This document shows positions 17,636-26,864 of a stretch of DNA of 64,000 nucleotides, one piece after another (the first letter of the stretch is position 1; each line of letters begins with the position of its first letter). The stretch spans positions 62,001-126,000 of the forward strand of contig NZ_JBCAQT010000002.1 of assembly GCF_038419845.1 (NCBI RefSeq), given 5' to 3'. The notes under the pieces are model-generated. The model made no database searches. It was not told the DNA's origin and worked only from the letters and a program-made list of their open reading frames with translations. The stretch is from Marinimicrobium sp038419845. GTDB taxonomy: Bacteria > Pseudomonadota > Gammaproteobacteria > Pseudomonadales > Cellvibrionaceae. A program made the position numbers and the translations under genes.

Positions 17636-18754
17636 TTAGGATTGACGGGATCCATTGATTGAATGGTATAACCCTCGGTAGTTCCTTGCCATTGCGTCTG
17701 AAGTGTACGTTTCGATAAACAGCTTTTTTGCTTGATCTTTAGCCGCTTGCGCTTGGCTGTGCTGCATTTGGCTAACTTCAATGATCTTATCTGATAGACT
17801 ATCCTCCGAAAGCTTAACAATTAGTCGGCCACTTAAGACCTTTGACAAAAGCGCTCTATTAGCTGGTATATCGGATGCCACCATCATGCAGCTTTGTTTC
17901 ATCGCCTCAATCAAGGTTATCGGCATCCCCTCAGATAGGGAACAATTGACAAACACGTCAATTTGGCTATAGAGCCTGGAGGAATTATCCAAGTATCCTG
18001 GTAAAAAAATATAATCTTGCAGATTCAGGTGTTTAACTAGCCCTTCGAGTTCACTTCGCTTTTGACCTTCCCCATAGATGACCAGCCTAGCGTTAGGAAC
18101 TTCCTTCAGGACGTAGGGCATGGCGCGGATCAACAGCTCGAAGTTCTTCTCGGTAGACAGTCGGCCCAGTGCGCCAATCTTGAAGTCCTTGTCCGAAAAA
18201 TACTCTATGGGTTCATTCTGGTTCTCCGGGGTATCTAGTGGTATCCCGTTGGGGATGATATGGAGCCTGTCCTTCAGTTTGTTACCAGGAAGCTGGTGTC
18301 GCATCCCCTCACTGACCAAGACTACGGCATCCATTCTGTTAAGAGCGTATCTGTCCAACATCTTGTATAGTGCCATTTTTCCCATTTTCTTTCCGCTGGT
18401 ATAACCATGCACAGTGGAGATCATGGGAATACGGCGCCTGGACTTTGGGAGTAATCCCAGCAGTATATTGCCTTTGTATCCGTGTGAATGGATTATGTTG
18501 GTACCGGTTTCCTGATAGTATTGAACTATCTTAAGCGACTCTCTGAAGTCAGGGAGCGGCAGCATTCGCCATTTCTTGTGCGGAATTCCTTCTGACGCCA
18601 ACTTCTTTTCGATTGGCTTTTCCGGGTCGCTCTTTTTGCCAATGCTGATTACCTCAACATCCAGCCCCAGCTCTTGCTGTGCTTTGCATAGGTGTATCAG
18701 CATCATTTCCGCTCCGTAGACTCCGCCGCTGTCTATAATATGAACGACCCTCAC
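17636..18754 (-). CDS. Family 4 glycosyltransferase
   Basis: A 372-residue GT-B enzyme. It begins with the GT4 acceptor-side string VVHIIDSGGVYGAEMMLIHL and continues to the hinge near GALGRLSTEKNFELLIRAM (about 195). The donor-site motif is in NCSLSEGMPITLIEAMKQSCMMVAS, with the E-x7-E pair (SEGMPITLIE). No membrane segment is seen. Its start overlaps the deacetylase stop by four bases (ATGA), so expression is coupled. It belongs to the exosortase-led operon and should build the exopolysaccharide repeat unit. Donor sugar unknown. Confidence 0.9.
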   Translation of the reverse strand: MRVVHIIDSGGVYGAEMMLIHLCKAQQELGLDVEVISIGKKSDPEKPIEKKLASEGIPHKKWRMLPLPDFRESLKIVQYYQETGTNIIHSHGYKGNILLGLLPKSRRRIPMISTVHGYTSGKKMGKMALYKMLDRYALNRMDAVVLVSEGMRHQLPGNKLKDRLHIIPNGIPLDTPENQNEPIEYFSDKDFKIGALGRLSTEKNFELLIRAMPYVLKEVPNARLVIYGEGQKRSELEGLVKHLNLQDYIFLPGYLDNSSRLYSQIDVFVNCSLSEGMPITLIEAMKQSCMMVASDIPANRALLSKVLSGRLIVKLSEDSLSDKIIEVSQMQHSQAQAAKDQAKKLFIETYTSDAMARNYRGLYHSINGSRQS

Positions 18755-19734
18755 CGATACTCCCCACTGTGATTATCATTGCGACTGATGCTGTTCATAA
18801 TCTGCTTAAACCGTGTGAAATCGCTGGAGGCGGCCCATCGGCCTAAGTGCATCACCCGATCAATCGATACTTTGTCTGGGTAGGCCACCAACCCGTAGTT
18901 GTATAGTTGTCTGGCAACAGACTCCACGCCTTCGGATACATCTTCCGCCATACCATTTGGGTAGCAGATGCCGTCGGGCGGGCTGCCAAGCTCCTGATGG
19001 ATTCGGTTATAGGATGCTTCAAGCTCTTCTTTGAGCTCCGTTCGGGACAGAGCGCTGAGTATCGGATGCGATACAGTATGACTACCAACATCGAGCCCCT
19101 GATCCCGCATTTCTCTTAGCTGGTCCCATCCTAGAGGATTAAAGGGAGGTAAGGGATGCTGCGTCCGCGGAACGCCCAGTTTATCGCCGAGAGAATCGAG
19201 AAATTGTTTGCGGTCCGCCGGTGCGAGTTTCAGGCAGTAGTCGCCCAAGCTATTCCAGGTGTTCAATATGTCATCCCGACTCAGAGAAAGTGAGCCGATA
19301 CCCTCTACCTCAATGGAGGGGACTTTGGCATTCATGAGTTCATAGCGTAACAAGTCCGGCCATAACCAGCACTGGTTATCGATGAATCCAGTCGCCACAA
19401 AAATTGATGCCGGAAGGTCATACTGTCTTAAGATCGGCCACGCATTTGTATAGAAGTCCTGGTGACCATCATCAAAGGTAATAACAACCGTATAAGGCTG
19501 GACCGTATCACTCTTCAACTCATCAATCAGTTGATTCATTGAAATGACGCGAAAGTTCCGCTTGAGATACTCTAGCTGTCTGGAAAAAACGTCTGGATTT
19601 ATTCCAGGCAACAGGGGATCGCTGAGCACTCTATGATACATCAATATAATGGGGCGACTTCGGTTGAGGTACCGACTCAGCCGCAACCCCCCGCTTATTT
19701 CCAACAATCTTATCAGCTGCCTTTTGATATTCAT
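18751..19734 (-). CDS. Polysaccharide deacetylase (NodB homology domain)
   Basis: From ATG 19734 (chosen because it makes an ATGA overlap with the upstream stop) the protein has 327 residues. The NodB motifs are complete: LMYHRV (31-36), TFDDG (86-90) with the catalytic and metal Asp pair, and the metal His pair in SHTVSHP (H219, H223). It removes acetyl groups from N-acetylated sugars. No secretion signal is evident from this start, so it may act on lipid-linked intermediates at the membrane. A longer start at 19761 is possible but overlaps the upstream gene more. It is distinct from the DUF3473-type deacetylase at 39270. Confidence 0.88.
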   Translation of the reverse strand: MNIKRQLIRLLEISGGLRLSRYLNRSRPIILMYHRVLSDPLLPGINPDVFSRQLEYLKRNFRVISMNQLIDELKSDTVQPYTVVITFDDGHQDFYTNAWPILRQYDLPASIFVATGFIDNQCWLWPDLLRYELMNAKVPSIEVEGIGSLSLSRDDILNTWNSLGDYCLKLAPADRKQFLDSLGDKLGVPRTQHPLPPFNPLGWDQLREMRDQGLDVGSHTVSHPILSALSRTELKEELEASYNRIHQELGSPPDGICYPNGMAEDVSEGVESVARQLYNYGLVAYPDKVSIDRVMHLGRWAASSDFTRFKQIMNSISRNDNHSGEYR

Positions 19735-20639
19735 TTTTTTCTCTGCATTCCCAGAGTCCATTTAATCAACGATCGCCAGCCGCCCCAGTATGTTGGCGAC
19801 AGGGATATTCCTTTGACATACCCTTTCAAGGGCTCCCAAATTTTACCCTCATGGATAGCAATGGCATTCGCCTGATTAACATACGTATCGGCCCATGCCA
19901 GCCTCACCTGATGGGGATTAAGTTTCTCTTTGTGTTGCTCAACGAAATTTTGGAGTATTCTGAAAGCGTGTTCGTAGCGTCCTCGATAGTTGCTCGACAT
20001 TTGGCCGGACCATTCTCGATATATATAGGTACGTTCTGGCGTGTAGGCGAACTCCCAATCCAGTGAGTAACGTAGCCATAGATCCCAGTCGATACCCATT
20101 CGAAACTGTTCGTCGAACACCCCATTTTTCTCGATACAAGCGCGCCTTACCACGGCTGTCCCAAATGGTACGAAGTTCTTGGTCAGCAGTTCATTGGTGA
20201 CATTCCCGGTATACCTAGTATAAGCAGGGGGCGTTTCATAACGCTGGTCATGTTCGTCGATATTACTGACTTCGCTGTACACGATGCCAACATCAGGATC
20301 GTCGAAAAGAGGCATCTGGACCGTGAGTTTATACGGCTCCCAAAGGTCATCGGCATCGCAAAAGGCAATGTAGTCTCCTGACGTGTGCCTGATGCCACAA
20401 TTTTTGGCTTTGGGCTGCCCCTGATTTTCATTTTTGATATAGGTTACGCGAGAATCACTCGCGTATTGCTGCATTACGGCTTCCGTGTTGTCGGTGGAGC
20501 CGTCATCTACAACAACGACTTCGATTGGCTCCCATTCCTGTTGAAGTACAGAGTCAACGGCCGATTGAAGGTATTGCCCCATGTTGTAGCTCGCCACAAC
20601 GACGCTCACTAAAGGCTTATCAGACCCTACACTTTGCAT
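19731..20639 (-). CDS. Family 2 glycosyltransferase
   Basis: The 302-residue GT-A enzyme shows VSVVVASYNMGQYLQSAVDSV at the start, the nucleotide site VVVDDGSTDNTEAV (about 38-51) and the metal-binding CDADDLWEP (about 93-101), with the later ED/W pattern replaced by GIDWDLWLRY. It has no membrane segment. It overlaps the CapK-like ligase upstream by 13 bases and the deacetylase downstream by four, inside the exosortase operon. It adds a sugar to the repeat unit; which one cannot be read from the sequence. Confidence 0.92.
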   Translation of the reverse strand: MQSVGSDKPLVSVVVASYNMGQYLQSAVDSVLQQEWEPIEVVVVDDGSTDNTEAVMQQYASDSRVTYIKNENQGQPKAKNCGIRHTSGDYIAFCDADDLWEPYKLTVQMPLFDDPDVGIVYSEVSNIDEHDQRYETPPAYTRYTGNVTNELLTKNFVPFGTAVVRRACIEKNGVFDEQFRMGIDWDLWLRYSLDWEFAYTPERTYIYREWSGQMSSNYRGRYEHAFRILQNFVEQHKEKLNPHQVRLAWADTYVNQANAIAIHEGKIWEPLKGYVKGISLSPTYWGGWRSLIKWTLGMQRKK

Positions 20640-21973
20640 ATTGAGAACCTGTACTTTCCCGAAGCTTCCTGAGGGATTCTGTCAACGTCTTCAATAATCA
20701 GCTGGACCGACTCGTCAAATACTTCCCTGAATTCGTCGATGAGCAGGTCATCCGTCTCCGCTGAAAAGTCCTTTCCTTTGACACGCCTGATTTTGACTTC
20801 ATGCAACTGCTCCTGGATCAGCTGCATTTGCTCCACGCCGGGAACTTTGGTCAGGGTTCGCTCGACCAGGGAAACGCCTGCCACCTGGCCACCATCGGGT
20901 TTCTTGAGAAAATCGGCCACGCGTCCTTCCAACCGGTCGAGGAGGGGCAGCGTTCTACCACACTCGCACGGCTCTCCGCTGAGCACGCCGACATCTTCCA
21001 CTCGGTAGCGAATCAGCGGCATGGCGTAATTGTTCAGGTCTGTGAGGACCAGTTTCCCGGGTTCGCCTGGCTGCACTGGCTGGTCATTGGCATCCAGGGA
21101 CTCGAGGATAATGTGGGGGGAGTTGATATGCATCCCCTGGTGCTTTTCACACTCCACGGAGATCAGCCCAACTTCTTCACATCCGTACCGGTTGGTGACT
21201 TTGGTCGAAAAGGCCTGTTCAATGACGCTGCGCTCATGGTCGAGCAACATCATGGAGGTGGCGACCACTCCTTTAGGTCGCAAGTCAGCGATGCCGCTTT
21301 CAACCAGAAACTTGGCAAAGATGTAGATCGAGTGGGCATGGCCGAAGATCACTGCGGGTTTAAACGACTTCCACTGTTCGACAAAAGCGCCCATGGAAGT
21401 CGGGTTGAGGTCCATCGTATCCAGGTAGATCGTTCGCTCCAGCAAATAGGAGCGCAGCTTCTGTTTTGGCGTTTTGGCCACCGGCGGATTACCCCAGACG
21501 GCGGCCACCCGGGTGCCCGGCTCCCAGCCGGCCAGGTTGTCGGCATACATCTGCGCGGCATTGCGCCATTGCTGACAGCGCTCGTCAAAATAGAGGTTGA
21601 GTGAGACGCCGGTTGACCCGCCCGTTTTGGCGCGGTTCAGCGTTTGGATATCGTAATCGTCGCTGATAAACCGCTCGGTATTGTTGCGAATGTCCGCTTT
21701 GGTGGTAATTGGCAGGTGTCGCAAGTCGCTCGGCGTGGTCGTCGCCGTCAGGTCGATTCCTGATTGTTCCATGATGGGACGGTACCAGGGGCTGGTCTTG
21801 TGGGCGTGGCGTAGCAGCGCGGTAAGCCTTTCCGATTGAAGCTGCTGGAGCTCATTGTCGCTGAGGTACTGCGCCGTCTTCAGGTGCCTGAATTCTTTCA
21901 AACGTCTACCGCCCTCTTTGGTGTCCCAAAGATGGTAGGCGAGCTTGCCTATGGTTTTATCCAGCGAATTCAT
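20627..21973 (-). CDS. CapK / PaaK-like adenylate-forming ligase
   Basis: Starting at ATG 21973 (preceded by AAAAGGGG) the product has 448 residues. It belongs to the phenylacetate-CoA ligase-like group often called CapK in capsule loci. The AMP-binding P-loop is KTGGSTG (116-122), followed by YGCEEVG and the hinge-region Y-VEDVG and LEGRVADF. These proteins activate a carboxylate as an adenylate. In polysaccharide loci the partner is often unknown and may be an acyl or aminoacyl group added to the sugar. It overlaps the GT4 upstream by 17 bases and the GT2 downstream by 13. Confidence 0.85.
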   Translation of the reverse strand: MNSLDKTIGKLAYHLWDTKEGGRRLKEFRHLKTAQYLSDNELQQLQSERLTALLRHAHKTSPWYRPIMEQSGIDLTATTTPSDLRHLPITTKADIRNNTERFISDDYDIQTLNRAKTGGSTGVSLNLYFDERCQQWRNAAQMYADNLAGWEPGTRVAAVWGNPPVAKTPKQKLRSYLLERTIYLDTMDLNPTSMGAFVEQWKSFKPAVIFGHAHSIYIFAKFLVESGIADLRPKGVVATSMMLLDHERSVIEQAFSTKVTNRYGCEEVGLISVECEKHQGMHINSPHIILESLDANDQPVQPGEPGKLVLTDLNNYAMPLIRYRVEDVGVLSGEPCECGRTLPLLDRLEGRVADFLKKPDGGQVAGVSLVERTLTKVPGVEQMQLIQEQLHEVKIRRVKGKDFSAETDDLLIDEFREVFDESVQLIIEDVDRIPQEASGKYRFSICKV

Positions 21974-23096
21974 TAGCACCGCCCCTTTTCTGTCGCGTGG
22001 TAGAGGAGTAGACGTCCTCGTGATGGCGAACCATGGCCGTGATGGAAAACTGCTCGGCAATTTTACGCTTACCGGCCTCGCCCATCGCCTTTTTAAGGTC
22101 GCCGTCTGAGGCCAGGTCGCTGATGGTGCTCACAAGCTCTTCTACCTGGCCTTTAGCTATCAACTTGCCGGTGACTCCATCCTCAACCAGCTCCGGGTTG
22201 CCGCCCACGTTGCTCGCCACGGCGGGAAGTCCAGCCTGCATGTACTCCATCAGAGTATTCGACAGACCTTCGGATTCTGATATCAGCAGTCCGACGTCGG
22301 CCTGCCGCAGTAGCCGGCGCGGTTCCCGTACCTGGCCCAACCAGTGTATCGCTCGCTCCAGGCCGAACTCCGCAATGTAGGCCTTGATTTGCTCCACGTA
22401 TTCCTTGTCCTGGGGCTCGCCCACGAGGGCCAATTCGGCGGAATGCCCTTTTTCCATCAGGCGCCCGACAGCTTTTACGGCGTCCAGCGTACGTTTGACG
22501 GGCTTGATGTTGGCGACCAATATCAGCTTGATCGACTCAGGGGATCGGTAAATGGGTGTTCCGTCACCCTCAGATCCGGTTTCATAGGGCTCAATGCCAT
22601 TGTAGGCGACAAAGCTGGCGTGCGCACTGAGGTGTTCTTTGCGCCGCACAAGGGCCGCCACGGCCCGGGAGTTGGAGATTACACCATCGGTCCGGTGGCG
22701 CAGCAGCCGGTACAGCGCGGCCGGCTTGCCTTTGTAGATCAGGCCCATGTCTCGTCGCGAGGTGAAGACCTTGAGGCGTTGGCTCTTGAGGTACAAAGGT
22801 GCCAGCAAACAGCTGTCTGGAAAGTAGGCGTGAACCAGGTCCACCGATTGGCCTTTGAGCCTCTTTCTGAGTGCAAGCATTTTCCTGGCCGCCGACAGGC
22901 TGGCGATACGGGTAACCTCTACACACTCAACCGGGCAGGGAAAGTCAAAGCCCCCTCGGGTAAACGCGGTGTGGCGCAGAAGCACCAGTTTCACCTGGTG
23001 GTTGCTGCTTACCAGACCCTCAACCAGCTTGTATATCTGTCGCTCGCTGCCGGCGGCAATGCTGTGGAGGGAATCGACCAGAAAAACGATGTTCAC
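21957..23096 (-). CDS. Family 4 glycosyltransferase
   Basis: A 379-residue GT-B enzyme with the N-terminal NIVFLVDSLHSIAAGSERQI, the hinge IKLILVANIKPVKRTLDAVKAV (about 198-220) and the donor motif ESEGLSNTLMEYMQAGLP (E-x7-E, about 279-287). It lacks membrane helices. It lies 67 bases after the GT2 at 23164 and overlaps the CapK-like gene, so it is part of the exosortase operon. Composition is GC-rich like the core genes, unlike the AT-rich enzymes at the end of the same operon. Confidence 0.92.
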   Translation of the reverse strand: MNIVFLVDSLHSIAAGSERQIYKLVEGLVSSNHQVKLVLLRHTAFTRGGFDFPCPVECVEVTRIASLSAARKMLALRKRLKGQSVDLVHAYFPDSCLLAPLYLKSQRLKVFTSRRDMGLIYKGKPAALYRLLRHRTDGVISNSRAVAALVRRKEHLSAHASFVAYNGIEPYETGSEGDGTPIYRSPESIKLILVANIKPVKRTLDAVKAVGRLMEKGHSAELALVGEPQDKEYVEQIKAYIAEFGLERAIHWLGQVREPRRLLRQADVGLLISESEGLSNTLMEYMQAGLPAVASNVGGNPELVEDGVTGKLIAKGQVEELVSTISDLASDGDLKKAMGEAGKRKIAEQFSITAMVRHHEDVYSSTTRQKRGGANEFAG

Positions 23097-23163
23097 TCAG
23101 GATCCTTTCGATATTTGAAAATGCATGCCTGGAATTTGGTATCCGGATGGCCCCCGGGCGTTA

Positions 23164-24303
23164 TCAACCGCCGCGCGGTTTCCACATCACGATCTTCTCG
23201 CCCTTTACGAACCGGATAAAGGCCATCATGGAGGCCAGATTGATCAGGCTGAAATAGTGCGCCAGCCCCAGCAAACGGCTCTGGCTGCCCCCGCTGGCTT
23301 CGGCGTAACCGGCCGCTCCGTAGAACACCAGCTGACCCAGCGCGGCCAGGGTGTAGAACCAGTGGTAATCCGCCAGGACCAGACTGGCCAGCAGCGCGAG
23401 CAACAGGGGTATGAAGGCCAGGTAGCGCAGCAACTTATGGGAGATGATCTGCAGGGAGAACAGCCCGTAATTCTTCGGGTTGAACAGGTGTTTCATGTCC
23501 CACATGGCCCAGTAGGCGCGGAGCGAGACTCGTACCCGCATCCGAAGCTCGGAGCCGGAATCGGTCAGGGATTCCTCCTGCAGGAGCGCATCTTCGCAGT
23601 AGACCACGCGCTTTCCCTGGCTGACCACTTTCAGCGGCTGAACAAAATCGGGGAGTTGGTCATGGGTCATCTCCTGGTAGAGATCTTTACGGATGGCGTC
23701 AATGCCGCCATCGACGCCGACCACCGAGGAGACCCGGGTTTCCAGTGCCCGAAGATGATTTTCGTAGCGCATGTAGGCGCTACAACCGTCACCGACAAGG
23801 TTGCCCTCTTCGTTGACATAAACCATTTTCCCCGTGACGTAGCCCACGCCCGGGTCATTGAAGCATCGTACCAGTGCACTTATTGCATTTTGTTCGTAGT
23901 GGCTGTTGGCGTCAGAAAAAATAATGATATCGCCATTCGCCTGTGCCACCGCTTTATTCAGCCCTGCGGTTTTGCCTTGACGAGGGGTTTGGCGGACCAG
24001 TCTGATCCTGGCGTCCTCCTCTGACAGCTGCTTGACGATATCGTCGGTGCCATCGTCGGACTCGTCCGAGATCACGATGATTTCGAGTTTATCGGACGGG
24101 TAATTCTGGGCCAGCTTGTTGCGAATGGTGCTCTCAATAACCGCCGCTTCATTGAACGCCGGAATAAGCACCGTAACCAACGGCTGTGGTGCCTGGTCAT
24201 TCTCCCAGGTTAAAGGCCGTTTGGGCAGGCACCTTAACAGGAGCGGATAACCGAAATAGATATAGCCAAGCAATATGGCACTGAACCAGAATAATACTTG
24301 CAT
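23164..24303 (-). CDS. Membrane-bound family 2 glycosyltransferase
   Basis: The 379-residue protein has one N-terminal helix (residues 3-20), a GT2 domain and three C-terminal helices (about 290-360), the layout of processive or lipid-primed GT2 enzymes such as IcaA and hyaluronan synthases. Motifs: VTVLIPAFNEAAVI (43-56), SDESDDGTD (79-87), SDANS with D131, and VGVDGGIDAIR. The Q-x-x-R-W signature is replaced by ELRMRVR, so processivity is doubtful. It starts three bases after the exosortase stop. Similar enzymes are standard members of exosortase A loci. Confidence 0.9.
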   Translation of the reverse strand: MQVLFWFSAILLGYIYFGYPLLLRCLPKRPLTWENDQAPQPLVTVLIPAFNEAAVIESTIRNKLAQNYPSDKLEIIVISDESDDGTDDIVKQLSEEDARIRLVRQTPRQGKTAGLNKAVAQANGDIIIFSDANSHYEQNAISALVRCFNDPGVGYVTGKMVYVNEEGNLVGDGCSAYMRYENHLRALETRVSSVVGVDGGIDAIRKDLYQEMTHDQLPDFVQPLKVVSQGKRVVYCEDALLQEESLTDSGSELRMRVRVSLRAYWAMWDMKHLFNPKNYGLFSLQIISHKLLRYLAFIPLLLALLASLVLADYHWFYTLAALGQLVFYGAAGYAEASGGSQSRLLGLAHYFSLINLASMMAFIRFVKGEKIVMWKPRGG

Positions 24304-24306
24304 TGT

Positions 24307-25782
24307 TTAGTGGGTTTCCCTCAGTTCCAGGCCTTCGGCGGCCTGCTTCAAATTGGTTATTGCCTCGGAGCAGTCTGTCTCCAGGCAGGGGGCTTGTAAA
24401 GTGACAATCCGGAAATTGTTTCGGCCCTGTAAAACAGCGGGAATTTGCCAGAGCTTGGCCTGAGGAATAGAGGTGGCAACATAGCCACCCACTTCAAACC
24501 ACTGCACCTGAGCGACGCGTCGACCTCCGGCCTTGTGCAGGAGGATACTCACTTTCGCGGCCTGTCCGGCAACCCGGTCGTCCCACTGCTGCTCCTGGGT
24601 CCAACTGTCGCTGTTGTAGAGTCTGACCATGGGCGGGACCAGTTTTTCGGCCGAGCTGGTACGCTGATACTCATCCACCTGGATATAAACACCGCTGGTG
24701 TTTAACAGTGCTGCCTCTGACTGCCCTCCGTCGGGTACCTGGAGCGGTGAAGGCATGTCTCTGGCCACTTGAGCGACCCCCTGGTTTGCCAGGGACGAGC
24801 GCCAGGGCGTCGCTTCGGGTTCAAGCTCGACGGCCATGCTGGCTATAGGCCCCAATGCCAGGGCGAGAACAGGCACCAAGGCGCGAACCGACAGGCCCTT
24901 TGTGGGGCTGAGCGCGGTCATACCAGCGGTTTCTTCACGCTTGACGACGGGCGCGTAATAAATTGCCGGCAGGCAGATCAACGCGAACAACCCCCAGCCA
25001 AAATACTCATGGTCCGACATCAATGGGCTTTGCATCTCGGTCTGGTAGCCAATGACGATCAATACAAAAATCCGGATCCAGTTGGTGATCAGGCCAAAAA
25101 TGGCCGCGACCGCAAGCACGGCGAGCAATTGGCGCTCGGAATACCGGTTCAGATAACTGATCAGATAGCCCATGGTCAGCGCTATGACGAAATAGCGAAG
25201 CCCGGAGCAACCATCGGCAATGAGAATATGCCCATGGGGTATGAAAATACTGTTGCCTTTTATGAGTGCCGGCATGCCGGCCAGGCGCACCATTTCGCCC
25301 ACCACAAAGCTGCTCATGGCCAATAGCGGATCGTTGAGATAATCCCAGACCGGGATGGCAAACAGGGGGAACAGAAGCAGTAATCGATGGTGGAATACTT
25401 GCTTCAGTCCGAAGACCGCCGCCAACAGCAAAACCAGTAAAGGAAGAAGAATCAACTGCTCAAGAATGGTGACATTGACCGCGTAGAACACATACCAGGC
25501 GGCGGAGCCCAGCGCCAACCCAACGACGCTCACCCACCAGGTTGCATTCCGGGTCGGCAGCGGTGTCCATGGCAGGCTTTTATAAAGCAGGTAAACAAAC
25601 AGAATGGCTACAGGCAAGCCGTGCGCCATGCCCTCGTCCCATTTTACCCAGCGAGCATAAAGCCCTTCGAATGTTGGCCAATACAGAAGCACCCACACAG
25701 CAAGCAGGAATAGCGGGAGATATTGATGAAGAGGACGCCAAAGACTGGAGGAGGTGCCATGCGCTGAGTGCTCTACTTCCAT
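24307..25782 (-). CDS. xrtA: Exosortase A with fused EpsI-like C-terminal domain
   Basis: A 491-residue inner-membrane transpeptidase/protease thought to cut PEP-CTERM proteins and hand them to the cell surface or extracellular matrix. About eight membrane helices fill residues 20-285. The catalytic set is complete: C192 in ADGCSGLRYF, R237 in NWIRIF and H258 in SDHEYFGWGLF. The remainder (about 310-491) is a periplasmic EpsI-like domain. It opens a minus-strand operon of seven polysaccharide genes. Its presence explains the PEP-CTERM substrates at 26661 and 14640 and PrsT at 29483. The ribosome site before ATG 25782 is weak. Confidence 0.95.
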   Translation of the reverse strand: MEVEHSAHGTSSSLWRPLHQYLPLFLLAVWVLLYWPTFEGLYARWVKWDEGMAHGLPVAILFVYLLYKSLPWTPLPTRNATWWVSVVGLALGSAAWYVFYAVNVTILEQLILLPLLVLLLAAVFGLKQVFHHRLLLLFPLFAIPVWDYLNDPLLAMSSFVVGEMVRLAGMPALIKGNSIFIPHGHILIADGCSGLRYFVIALTMGYLISYLNRYSERQLLAVLAVAAIFGLITNWIRIFVLIVIGYQTEMQSPLMSDHEYFGWGLFALICLPAIYYAPVVKREETAGMTALSPTKGLSVRALVPVLALALGPIASMAVELEPEATPWRSSLANQGVAQVARDMPSPLQVPDGGQSEAALLNTSGVYIQVDEYQRTSSAEKLVPPMVRLYNSDSWTQEQQWDDRVAGQAAKVSILLHKAGGRRVAQVQWFEVGGYVATSIPQAKLWQIPAVLQGRNNFRIVTLQAPCLETDCSEAITNLKQAAEGLELRETH

Positions 25783-25880
25783 GCGACTTAACCCGGCTGA
25801 AGATTCTTTGAAATGATACCTGAATGTCGCATTTTTGAACAGTGCACCCGGCTCGCCTTAACTTGTACTTTGTATGCAAG

Positions 25881-25906
25881 AAAAAGCCGGCACTGGGCCG
25901 GCTTTT
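25881..25906 (-). terminator. Rho-independent terminator of the PEP-CTERM gene
   Basis: A perfect 10-bp stem, AAAAGCCGGC (25882-25891) with GCCGGCTTTT (25897-25906), and a five-base loop. On the minus strand it is followed by a run of T. It lies 27 bases after the stop of the PEP-CTERM gene and before exosortase, so the abundant PEP-CTERM transcript is separated from the exosortase operon. Confidence 0.85.
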
Positions 25907-25932
25907 CTACTGCTTAGGTGTTTGTTTACACC

Positions 25933-26661
25933 TTACTTGGCGGTGCGGCGACGTGCGGCGCCCAGACCCAGAAGACCCAGACCCATGAGAAGAAGGGTGC
26001 CTGGCTCTGGCAGTGTGCCCAGAGTCACGTTATCAATACCCCAGCCGTCGTTGCCTGTGCTGTTGTCAAAGACCAATGAGCCGCCCAGGATGTTTGTATC
26101 GCTGTAAATGCTGACAAACTTCAAGTTGGCGTTGACCTGAGGATACTTGATGGTTGATGAAGTGCCATCGCTGAACCACAGGGTCAGGTCGGCAGAAACG
26201 TCAGACGCATCGGCCAGCTCAAAGCCCACAGCGTTGAACCAGCTACCAGCGGGTGCACTGAAATCCCAGGTCACCTTGCGAGCGTCGTTGCTGTCCAACC
26301 AAAAGTCGTCTTCGGCCTTGGGCAGATCCTGGCGACCAAACTCACCGGTTTCCTGGCTCTCGATCATCAACTCATCGTTGTGAACGTTGGAGCCTGCCTG
26401 GCCAACTTCATTCAATGTAAACACGCCCACATTGGTATTGAAGCTAGAGGCCTTGTTTTCCCAGGAGTCATGCTCCCCGGAACCAATCACTTGAGTGCCA
26501 CCCAAGCCGTCAAAATCTTCGGTCGCGACGGTGGTGCCCAAGAAAGCGTTGAAAGAGGCCCAGCCTGCAGCGGCATCATCGTGCACGTTGATTGTGACCG
26601 CTTGCGCCGATGCGGCAAATAAGAAGCTGGTCGCGAAAAGTGTTTTAGTAAAGAGTTTCAT
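25933..26661 (-). CDS. PEP-CTERM sorting domain protein
   Basis: From ATG 26661 (AGGA site upstream) the protein has 242 residues: a signal peptide (MKLFTKTLFATSFLFAASAQA), a soluble all-beta region of about 195 residues rich in Asp, Asn and Trp, and a textbook sorting tail with LPEPGTLLLMGLGLLGL followed by AARRRTAK. The tail is the exosortase A recognition signal (Pro-Glu-Pro, hydrophobic helix, Arg cluster). The protein should be exported by Sec, held by the tail and cut by XrtA at 24307. It has its own sigma-54 type promoter and its own terminator, which points to strong, conditional expression. The function of the mature domain is unknown. Confidence 0.93.
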   Translation of the reverse strand: MKLFTKTLFATSFLFAASAQAVTINVHDDAAAGWASFNAFLGTTVATEDFDGLGGTQVIGSGEHDSWENKASSFNTNVGVFTLNEVGQAGSNVHNDELMIESQETGEFGRQDLPKAEDDFWLDSNDARKVTWDFSAPAGSWFNAVGFELADASDVSADLTLWFSDGTSSTIKYPQVNANLKFVSIYSDTNILGGSLVFDNSTGNDGWGIDNVTLGTLPEPGTLLLMGLGLLGLGAARRRTAK

Positions 26662-26743
26662 GGTGTCCGTCCTTTGATGGATACGTTTGTTCAAATGTCT
26701 AACGTTTAGGCCAGTGTCTGTAGTCAAGCCTTACCCGTTAGTC

Positions 26744-26759
26744 TGCAATGGCCATACCA
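26744..26759 (-). promoter_or_regulatory. Sigma-54 (RpoN) type promoter of the PEP-CTERM gene
   Basis: The minus strand reads TGGTATG-gcca-TTGCA against the consensus TGGCACG-N4-TTGCA, with exact GG-to-GC spacing. It lies 83 bases before the ATG at 26661, which gives a leader of about 70 bases. RpoN control of PEP-CTERM genes through PrsK/PrsR is known for exosortase A systems; the regulators are not in this window. Confidence 0.7.
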
Positions 26760-26864
26760 ACGTTTTTTAATCCTTTAATATCAATGAATTACAAAGTTTT
26801 TCTTTTGGGGAAACTCGGCCCATGTAAGCTTTATCGACAAAAAATGCTGCCACTTACGAGCCTC

